Source: Gammaproteobacteria bacterium (GTDB lineage: Bacteria; Pseudomonadota; Gammaproteobacteria; Magnimaribacterales; AG-339-G14). Taken from it: a DNA stretch of 64,000 nt. Below the pieces are notes generated by a model. It did no database searches, was not told the DNA's origin, and saw only the letters and a list, made by a program, of their open reading frames with translations. The position numbers and the translations under genes were made by a program. Where the stretch lies: positions 708,762 to 772,761 of the forward strand of contig BPAJ01000001.1 in assembly GCA_019652555.1 (NCBI GenBank). The letters run 5' to 3'. This document shows positions 56,857 through 64,000 of this stretch, piece after piece. Numbering within the stretch: the first letter of the stretch is position 1; each line of letters opens with the position of its first letter.

Positions 56857-57270
56857 GTGTCAGAAAAAAGTTTACCAGCAGTTAGTTATTTAAAAATTCC
56901 TGATGAAGGGGATCCTTATCTAGAGGGTCATAAATGTGGAAATTGTGGAGCAGTTTTTCTTGGTGAAAGATCAGTTTGTTCAAAATGTTTTTCTAGAGAC
57001 AACATGTCAGCAATAAAGCTTGAAGAGACAGGTGTTTTACATTCTTTTTCAGTGGTTTACAGATCTTTTCCAGGTATTGATGTTCCATATGTATCCGCAA
57101 TTGTTGATTTAGATGGCGGCGGAACTGTAAAAGGAAATCTTATAAATATTGAACCTGATCCAGAAAAAATAGACTTTGGTATGAAAGTAAAATTGACATA
57201 TCAGGATGCTTTAGGAAGAAAAGATAAAGAAGGAAACTCTTACTTGAGTTATTTCTTCGAACCAGCATAA
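56857..57270 (+). CDS. DUF35 OB-fold/zinc-ribbon protein, thiolase partner
   Basis: About 137 residues. Zinc knuckle CGNCGAVFLGERSVCSKC (two CxxC pairs) followed by an OB fold (VLHSFSVVYRSFPGIDVPYVSAIVDLDGGGTVKGN). I begin at the GTG at 56857, six bases beyond AAAGGGAGA. The gene is 23 bases ahead of a thiolase. Such DUF35 proteins bind acyl-CoA and stabilise SCP2-type thiolases or aldolases, so a heteromer is likely. Confidence 0.88.
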   Translation: MSEKSLPAVSYLKIPDEGDPYLEGHKCGNCGAVFLGERSVCSKCFSRDNMSAIKLEETGVLHSFSVVYRSFPGIDVPYVSAIVDLDGGGTVKGNLINIEPDPEKIDFGMKVKLTYQDALGRKDKEGNSYLSYFFEPA

Positions 57271-57293
57271 AATATACAAAAAAAGGAGAAATT

Positions 57294-58434
57294 ATGAGTG
57301 ATGTTTACGTTTTAGGGGTCGATATGATCAAGTTTGGAAGATTTCCAGACAGAACTGTTCCAAATATTGGAGCAGAAGCAGCTTTGATGGCTTTAGATGA
57401 TGCTGGATTAACTATCAAAGATATGCAAGCTCTTGTATTGTGGAAATCTTGGTCAAGCAAATGCAATGGTTGGACAAAGAATTCTTCAAGAAATAGGTCA
57501 AACAGGTATTCCAGTAGTAAATTGTGCAAATGCATGTGCAACTGGTGCAACAGCTTTTAGAGAAGCTTGGATGTCAATTAAAGCTGGAATGTATGATGTT
57601 GTGCTTGCTGTAGGAGTTGAACAAATGGGCAAAGGTCTTTTAGGTGGTGCTGGTGGCGGAGATGGTATTCCAAAAGAAGGTCTTTTAGGTTCAGGAACTA
57701 TGCCTTGTGTTTTTGCTGAAGCTGGAATGGAACATTCAAAAGATCATGGAACAACCTTTGAACAATTTGCAAAGATTTCTGTAAAAAATCATCATCATTC
57801 AACAATGAATCCTAAAGCAATGTATCAAATAGAAACTCCTTTGGATGTTGTTATGAATGCTGAAATGATTTCTTATCCAAATACAAAACTTATGTGTTCT
57901 GTAAATGTTGATGGATCTGCTGCTGCAGTCCTTGTTTCAGAAAAGAAAGCAAAAGAATTAGGAATGGGACGAGCTGTAAGAGTTAGAGCTTCTGCCTTGG
58001 CAAGTGATCCATATACTGATAGAGATTTGGTTATGCCTGATGTTAATGCTTGTACTAGATTAGCTGCTGAACAAGCTTATGAAATGGCAGGTGTTGGTCC
58101 TGAAGATATAAACCTTGTTGAACTTCATGATTGTTTTGCAACTGCTGAAATGCTTCATTATGAAAATCTTGGTCTTTGTAAAGATGGTGAGGCAGGAAAA
58201 ATGATTGATGAAGGTCATGTTGAGCTTGGAGGAAAAGTTCCTGTAAATGTTTCTGGAGGACTTCTTTCTAAAGGTCATCCTTTAGGAGCAACTGGAATTG
58301 CAAATATTTATGAAGTTTGTACTCATTTAAGAGGCGAAGCAGGAGAAAGACAAGTTGAAGGTGCAAGACTTGGTATGACTCATGTTATTGGTCTTGGAAC
58401 AGCTTGTGGAATTCATATTCTAGAAAAAGTCTAA
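57294..58434 (+). CDS. SCP2-type thiolase, frameshifted
   Basis: Starts MSDVYVLGVDMIKFGRFPDRTVPNIGAEAALMALDDAGL. Near 57436 one base is missing; the other frame continues CGNLGQANAMVGQRILQEIGQTGIPVVNCANACATGATAF, with the nucleophile Cys in NACATG. It goes on to ELHDCFATAEMLHYENLG and SGGLLSKGHPLGATGIANIYE (catalytic His and the GHPLGATG motif). About 380 residues. A thiolase/lipid-transfer enzyme splitting or joining acyl-CoA units; probably paired with the DUF35 protein before it. Confidence 0.9.
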
Positions 58435-58438
58435 ATTA

Positions 58439-58927
58439 GTGATTATTGGCGTAACTGGAGATACGCATAATAATCTCAAAAATATAAAAACAATCTGCTC
58501 TATTTTTAACCAAAATGGAGCAGAGCTTGTTTTGCATACTGGAGATATATCTTTGCCAAAATCTTTATCTGCATTTAAAGATTTAAAGTGTCCCCTAATT
58601 GCAGTACTAGGAAACAATGACATTGAAGAGAAAAATGGGCTCAAACTTGCTGCAAAAGAATTTGCATGTGAAATTTTTGAGGAACCTCATTCAATAAGAC
58701 TAAATAATAGAAATATCTCCTTGTTACATCATCCAGATTTAATCAATCCAGATATGACCATGGAAAACGATATTATTCTTCATGGTCATACCCATAGATA
58801 TAGGTTAGAAGAAAATAACAATTGTATTATCTTTAATCCAGGAGAATGTGCAGGCTTTATGGAAGGAAAAAATCAGGTTGGACTTATTGACTTGGAAAAA
58901 CTTAATGCAGAAGTCATCAATTTTTAG
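58439..58927 (+). CDS. YfcE-type metallophosphoesterase
   Basis: A 162-residue phosphodiesterase. Motifs for two metals: GDTHNN, LHTGDIS, LGNNDIE, and ILHGHTH with NPGECAG near the end. The start is a GTG (58439), four bases after the thiolase stop. YfcE-like enzymes cleave small phosphodiesters; the substrate is unknown. Its end overlaps the convergent small membrane protein by 11 bases. Confidence 0.88.
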   Translation: MIIGVTGDTHNNLKNIKTICSIFNQNGAELVLHTGDISLPKSLSAFKDLKCPLIAVLGNNDIEEKNGLKLAAKEFACEIFEEPHSIRLNNRNISLLHHPDLINPDMTMENDIILHGHTHRYRLEENNNCIIFNPGECAGFMEGKNQVGLIDLEKLNAEVINF

Positions 58928-59219
58928 ACTTCTTTTTAATCACCATATAAGAAACAATTAGCAACACAAAAGTTGTTATTAGGAATGGCCTAAAAATTCT
59001 TGATAATCCATGCCCCTCTAAGATTGAAAATTCTAAGAGAAGAATGGACAGGATTGGAGCTATGGAACTATCTCCAGGAGTTTTAAACCAAATGCCAACC
59101 ATTAATGCAAATGAAATACTAAAGATAAAAATTTTTATAAACTTATTTTCAAATAACTTTGTCAAAAGAAACGAAATGAAAAAAGATAGTAAAAAATAAA
59201 CAAGCCAAAAAAAAGTCAT
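58917..59219 (-). CDS. small membrane protein, unknown
   Basis: A 100-residue hydrophobic protein with three or four predicted membrane segments (FFWLVYFLLSFFISFLL, IFIFSISFALMVGIWF, ILSILLLEFSIL, FLITTFVLLIVSYMVI) and a basic C-terminus KKKSKN. No family is recognised. It overlaps the RNase D stop by four bases, so it is likely translated with rnd. Confidence 0.65.
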   Translation of the reverse strand: MTFFWLVYFLLSFFISFLLTKLFENKFIKIFIFSISFALMVGIWFKTPGDSSIAPILSILLLEFSILEGHGLSRIFRPFLITTFVLLIVSYMVIKKKSKN

Positions 59220-60076
59220 AAGAATCTCTTTATAAAAATTTCAGTTGTTAAGGAGTCTCCAAGAATCTTCAAAATTTTTTTCTTAGCAAATTCATCTTCA
59301 ATCCCAATTTTTGATAAATGTTTTATATGTTTGTCTTTGAAAATGTAAGCAGGAGGAACGTTTTCTTGCTCTGCCACCTCCTCACGCCACAAAAATATTT
59401 TTTGGTCTTTCTTTGACAGACTATTTTTCTGCCTTTCCAACCTTAGCTTTTTCAGCGAGGAATTACCTAATACAGCTTCTTCTTCAGATTTTGAAAGGGC
59501 CTGCTTCAAAATTCCTATCTTAGTCAATTTCTTTTTTTGATAACCATAGATTTCTATAAGAAAATCAATATCATCAAATGCATATTTGATTTGATTTTGA
59601 GTTAAAGGTCTTTTTAGCCAGTTTGAATTGGTTTCAGACTTTTTTAATTCAATTCCAAAAAAGCTTTTTACAATTTTTCCGTAAGATCTAATATTAGATT
59701 GAGTTAAAATTTTATCAGCAACTTGTATATCAAAAACGTTTAAAGAGTGAATATTCAAGCACTTGCTTAATACAGTTGCATCGCTCCTGACAGAATGAAA
59801 AATTTTTAAGCAATTTTTACTTTCTAAATATTTCTTTAAAACCTTACTTGGATCTATTTTTAAGCAATCAATAAGAAATAATTTTGAATTTGCAACAATC
59901 TGAATTAAGGATAATTTTGGAAAGTATGTAGTTCTCCAGTCAAACTCTGTATCAAGACCTATAATGTCAGCTTTTGAAAGTTCTTCGTCTAAATTATCAA
60001 GTTCTTCTGAATTATCAACAATGAATATAGGTTTATTTTTTTTTAAATTTCTTCTAAAGAAAGATTTTATAGACAT
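59216..60076 (-). CDS. rnd: ribonuclease D
   Basis: A 286-residue 3'-5' exoribonuclease used in tRNA 3' maturation. The DEDDy residues are visible: IIGLDTEFDW (Exo I), HSVRSDATVLS and NVFDIQVADKI (Exo II), and NQIKYAFDDIDFLIEIY (Exo III). A single short HRDC-like C-terminal part follows (from about residue 205), whereas E. coli's enzyme has two HRDC domains and 375 residues. The truncated form is found in several streamlined lineages. Confidence 0.9.
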   Translation of the reverse strand: MSIKSFFRRNLKKNKPIFIVDNSEELDNLDEELSKADIIGLDTEFDWRTTYFPKLSLIQIVANSKLFLIDCLKIDPSKVLKKYLESKNCLKIFHSVRSDATVLSKCLNIHSLNVFDIQVADKILTQSNIRSYGKIVKSFFGIELKKSETNSNWLKRPLTQNQIKYAFDDIDFLIEIYGYQKKKLTKIGILKQALSKSEEEAVLGNSSLKKLRLERQKNSLSKKDQKIFLWREEVAEQENVPPAYIFKDKHIKHLSKIGIEDEFAKKKILKILGDSLTTEIFIKRFL

Positions 60077-60078
60077 TC

Positions 60079-60858
60079 TTATAAATTTTTATTTTCATCA
60101 AAATAATACAATCTTTCAATATCTGACTCTTTTACCTCATCTCCGTATTGAATTTCAATTATTTTACATATTTCACTATTTGGATTAATTATTTGATGCC
60201 ACTCATTTTTTTTCACTTGAAAAATGTCTTCAGTTGAAAGCTTGTATTCTTTTTTTTCAGATTCTTTAGACTTACTATAATTAACAATACATGAGCCTTC
60301 GCTTACAAACCACAGCTCATTTCTATGAAGATGTCTTTGAAAGCTCATGCCCTGTTTTGGAAGCACGACTAGCTCTTTGACCTTTAAATTTTTATTGGAA
60401 TAAAGTTCGTAAAACTCTCCCCAAAGTCTTTTTTCTTTTCGGAAGCTCCAATCTTTTAGAATATCGCTTGAAGAATTTTTTTTATCATCTCCTCCAACTG
60501 AAAATTCGAATTCAATGCCTTTAATGTCTTGTTCAGGAATGTTTGAGTCATTTCTGTCTCCACCGTTACAAAATATTATCTTATCTTTAGGGTATTTTTC
60601 CTTTAAGTCCTCAAGTGCATTTTTACAGCTTCCGAGGTCATCATCTTCGAAGCCAATGACCTCATCCACGAAAGAGATAGATTCCAATATTTTTTTCTTT
60701 CAGAAAATGGAAGAAAAAATTTACCTTTCTTGCCAATGAGCCACTGATCACTATTTAAAGCGACAACAAGTTTTTTCCTAATTTTTTGCAGATTTTATAT
60801 ATTCTATATGGCCGCTATGAAGTGGATCAAAACCTCCGCTAATTACTGAAATAATCAC
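60079..60858 (-). CDS. nucleotidyltransferase-cupin fusion, frameshifted
   Basis: Read across frames from the GTG at 60858: VIISVISGGFDPLHSGHIEY is the HxGH nucleotidyltransferase motif. The domain continues GKKLVVALNSDQWL, FLPFSERKKILESISFVDEVIGF and ends near FCNGGDRNDSNIPEQ. Then, from about residue 150, comes a cupin with LVVLPKQGMSFQRHLHRNELWFVSEGSCIV and EWHQIINPNSEICKIIEIQYG, as in type II mannose-6-phosphate isomerases. Two homopolymer shifts near 60700 and 60780 break the first half. A sugar-nucleotide role is likely. Confidence 0.75.
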
Positions 60859-60979
60859 TTTTTACTGAAAATTAGAATATCTTGATGAAAATATGTTTTA
60901 TTATACAGACTATTTATCAAATTTTAGACGAGCAAATATCTTGATATGTTGTTTTTTAAAGCATATCAAGCCTAACAAA

Positions 60980-61919
60980 ATGAAAGAAAAACTTTTAATT
61001 ACTGGCTCCTCTGGATATCTGGGAAGAGAAATAATTTCTGATCCAAGAATAAAAAAATTTGAGATTATTACCCTAGATAAAAATAAAGTTTCTAATCCAG
61101 ATATTCATGTAGATCTTAATTCTCAAAAGCTTGAAGATATACTTTCAAGAACTTTAGATTTGGAAGTAAATTATTCTATACTAAATCTTGCTGCTGCCAG
61201 AACGGATTATGCTTCTAATGACACATACTTTCTTGAAAATATAAAGGCTACTGAAAACTTTTGTCTGTTTTAGATTCGATGAAAGTTTATGTTAAGAAGT
61301 TTATTCATTTAAGTTCGGTAGCAATTTTTGAAGGATTTCAGTTAATGGAGGAGGAAGTTTGTTTTGATGAGCTTTCATCAGACAATTGCTACCAATATTC
61401 CAAAGCAACTCAAGAAAGAATCATTACTAAATGGGCAGAAAAATAATATTGAACTTACAGTTATAAGACCTTCAGCGATTTTTCAAAAATCAGCCTAGTA
61501 ATACAAACATTGGGAAACTAATTTTTTTACAAAATATTCTCCAATAATTTTTATGTCTCCAGTGAAAAAATCTCTTACTTACATAAAAACTTAACAGACA
61601 ATATATTTGAGTCTCTAACTTCAAATAATCATGGCATCATGCTCGCAATAGAGAAGCCTGTGACAAGCTTGTATGAAATTCAAAAAATGATCTTAGAACG
61701 AAAAAAATTTCCATCTTTAAAAATTTTTTGAATAAAAATACTTTTAAAAATATCAACCATTTACTCAAAAGTATTTAGTTTGTTTTTTCAGATCCGGTTT
61801 TTACTCCGAATAGAGTAGAAAAATTTTTTAAAGATACTGCAGAATTTGAGGAAGGCAATCTTGAATACAAACAAAATGTATCTCTAAAAAAGCTTTTAAA
61901 GATTCTTTATGAGCTCTAA
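60980..61919 (+). CDS. NAD-dependent epimerase/dehydratase, multiply frameshifted
   Basis: Begins MKEKLLITGSSGYLGREII at 60980 with the SDR motif GSSGYLG. It continues after a shift at about 61262 as KKFIHLSSVAIFEGF and YQYSKATQERIITKW (YxxxK), and again after 61445 as NIELTVIRPSAIF. The end NVSLKKLLKILYEL stops at 61917-61919. Four or more frameshifts occur. Typically 300 residues, and so is the repaired gene. It probably makes or modifies a nucleotide sugar in the polysaccharide locus. Confidence 0.7.
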
Positions 61920-63201
61920 GAAATTACCTTCTCAGAAATCAAATTTGATAAATTCCAAATATTTACATTTACTGCATTAGATTTTAAATCTGTATTAGTG
62001 ATACAAAATCCTTTCGAATTGTGTTCGCCATTTTTAATAGCAACAAAATTAAAATGATCCTTTAGATTAATTTTAGCTTCTCCAGTTAATATGAATTTGG
62101 AGTCTATAGAATTACCATAGGTGAGAGTAACAAAGATACTCATTTCTTGCTCATTGACATCAAGCAGGCCGAAAAGTCTCTCATTGGATTGATCTGAGAT
62201 TGTTGAAAGTTTTTGAAGTGCTTTTTCTAAATCACTTCTTGAAGAAAATGTAATTAAAAAATCTCTAGACATCCTTGGTTTAACTTTAAGAAATGGAATA
62301 TTGATCAAGCCTAAAAAATCTTCATGATTGTTTAATCTCCAATAGTAAACTGGCTTTGAAGAAGGTTTTTGGCTTAGAGCTGTAATTATAAAAATATTGC
62401 TATCCTTTAAAGCAAGATATTTGCCAAGTATTTTGTCATACACCCTCAAAATATCTTTTATTGGATCAAAATGACTTCCAATATACCAACTTGGGTTTTT
62501 TTTGTTCTGTTCTGGAACAAACTCGGAATTAAGAAAATAATGATGCTGAATATGCACCACAGTTTAAAAAACACTACTCAAATCAGTTTTATACTTTTGG
62601 TGAAGTTTCAGATGGAAATTAGCAAGGAAGAAATCTAAAAAGATTGCTTTGTACCAAGGCTTAGAAAAGATTTAATTGCAATTAAAAAATACGATAAAAA
62701 ATTCTTTATTAAATATCCTTTGAATAAAAGAGCTAACAAAAAAATAAATAAATCATTGGCATTAAAAAAAGCTTTATTGTTGTCATTCACAAGTTTAGAT
62801 AAAACCTTTCCAATTTTTTTTCAAATATTGATCCTTTTTGGGAAAAATTAGACCAAGGATCTGAAATATAAAAGGAAGCGCCTTTTGGACTATTACCTCC
62901 ATTCATAGGGCATACACACCCTATGCTTTTCCCTCTTTGATTAAATTATCAAAAAATTGAGAGGAATTTTGATTTAAATTATCGCCCAAATGAAAATGCC
63001 ATGTTCCTGAAAGTTTTTAGAAGCGTAAAAGCTAGTCCACTGAATCCATGGCTCTAAATTTATTAAATCCTTTTCAGAATCAGTTTCTAAGAAATTCCAT
63101 TGAAGAGTCTTTTTAATATTTTTGAAATCATACTTTTCAGCATATTTCTTATAATAATCTATATTCACCTCATTTAGCTGGATGATTATATTTCTATTCA
63201 T
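61916..63201 (-). CDS. alkaline-phosphatase-superfamily-like protein of a polysaccharide locus, frameshifted
   Basis: The first part reads MNRNIIIQLNEVNIDYYKKYAEKYDF and LEPWIQWTSFYASKNFQEHGIF. The middle (62561-62973) has several shifts but still shows CPMNGG and ASFYISDPW. The last 214 residues are open. This layout matches a family of phosphodiesterase/sulfatase-like proteins found among O-antigen genes. Catalytic Thr/Ser and metal ligands cannot be placed with confidence. About 430 residues if intact. It overlaps the glycosyltransferase stop by four bases. Confidence 0.55.
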
Positions 63202-64000
63202 AAATTTTCAAAAAGTTTATCAATAATATTTTCCATTCTAAAGTTTTCATAAGCGTACGAATATCCTTTATTTCCTAAAAGCTTCAAATCAGATTTATCC
63301 AAATCATTTAACATTTGATCTACATTTTCTTTCTCATGATTAGAAGAAAATCCACAACCAGATTCTTTTAAAAGTTTATGGGAATCGTTATATTTATCGG
63401 CGATTACAATAACCGTTAAAGACGCTTTCATATATCCAAGAAGCTTTCCAGGTACAACGGGAGTCTTTACATCCTCTGACAAAGCAATAAGTCCAATATC
63501 AACTTTCGATAGTAAAGATTCATAATCTTCCGAGGATATGAAAGGAAAAATTCTAATGTTTTGTAGATTTTTTTTGTTTATATAATTCTTAAATGCCGGA
63601 ACTTCAGAGCCTTCTATAAGAAGAATCAAGTCATATTCCTCAGAATTTAGCGTATCGAAAGACTCTATAAAACTTTTAAACCTGAGATTTGCGAAGGGCC
63701 TAAAATTCCAGCAAAAATTATATTTTTTACTTGAATTTACTTCAAAGTCTAAATTAAATGGAAAATTTGATTTTTGAAATCAATCCAGTTATGCATTACT
63801 TTTAACTTGCTTTTGAGGAGGATAAAACTCTTTTATAAATTTAAGATTGCCATAAGAATGCGTTGTAATAACATCTGAAGTCTTATAGATTTTTTTCTAT
63901 CAATCTAAATAACCAAATTAAAAAATATTTTTAGGATGCCTAAATCTATAGCTGATTGAGGAAATAAATCTTGAACATTTATTATTAACTTTGAATTAAA
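63198..64000 (-). CDS. glycosyltransferase family 4-like protein, partial
   Basis: C-terminal 143 residues hold the donor-binding domain: IFPFISSEDYESLLSKVDIGLIALSEDVKTPVVPGKLLGYMKASLTVIVIAD, with the PxKLxxYM box. To the right the frame breaks but other frames give INVQDLFPQSAIDLGIL, TSDVITTHSYGNLKFIKEF and VMHNWID, the N-terminal half of a WcaI/WbuB-like enzyme. The gene runs off the window. It transfers a sugar, probably to a growing O-antigen or capsule unit. Confidence 0.75.

Overview
The window is AT-rich DNA from a free-living gammaproteobacterium. The order thrS-infC-rpmI-rplT-pheS-pheT-ihfA-merR-tRNA-Pro is the usual gammaproteobacterial arrangement. The load of short-chain dehydrogenases, crotonases, glutathione transferases, PhyH and CaiB proteins, together with a photolyase, resembles pelagic marine lineages such as SAR86. 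That lineage name is inference from gene content; no marker phylogeny was run.

Layout. 1-14.2 kb: a catabolic block (CoA ligase, PhyH dioxygenase, outer-membrane protein, glyoxalase-like protein, crotonase, MDR reductase, CmcJ-like protein, FMN oxidase, SDRs, amidase, aldo/keto reductase, FAD monooxygenase). 15.1-16.8 kb: a metal operon of outer-membrane protein, MerP-like HMA protein, MerT-like membrane protein and CsoR-type repressor, with a palindromic operator in front. 16.8-20.8 kb: four GST genes (one wrecked) and a CaiB CoA-transferase. 21.2-28 kb: PAP2 phosphatase, crotonases, a kinase/glycosidase-like fusion, a patatin and a HAD hydrolase. 28.03-32.3 kb: an apparent integrated island at the 3' end of guaA, bounded by 17-bp direct repeats and carrying hydrolases of visibly higher G+C. 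32.3-46 kb: guaA, guaB, MFS transporter, phhB, fumC, aldolase, WecA-like transferase, isomerase, esterase, acyl-CoA dehydrogenase, thioesterase and photolyase. 46-47.3 kb: a saccharopine-dehydrogenase-like gene. 48.2-56.8 kb: the translation cluster plus pdxH, doxX and djlA. 56.8-60 kb: DUF35/thiolase pair, phosphodiesterase, RNase D. 60-64 kb: start of a surface-polysaccharide locus (nucleotidyltransferase-cupin fusion, epimerase, phosphatase-superfamily protein, glycosyltransferase).

Sequence quality must be kept in mind. At least fifteen genes carry one-base frameshifts, several of them in homopolymers. Four stretches (about 20.5-21.2, 31.7-32.3, 46.4-48.05 and 60.7-64 kb) read like uncorrected low-accuracy sequence. 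Two of them are noisy copies of clean sequence in the same window. Most broken genes here are therefore better read as intact genes with consensus errors than as pseudogenes.

The most interesting signals are: the guaA-end island with repeated cores and a cluster of TTTACAAGT repeats resembling integrase arm sites; the MerT/MerP-like operon under a CsoR regulator with a Cys-His-Cys pattern typical of Cu(I) sensors; a kinase fused to a glycosidase-like barrel that appears to lack its acid/base glutamate; and a PheT without the N-terminal tRNA-binding OB domain.
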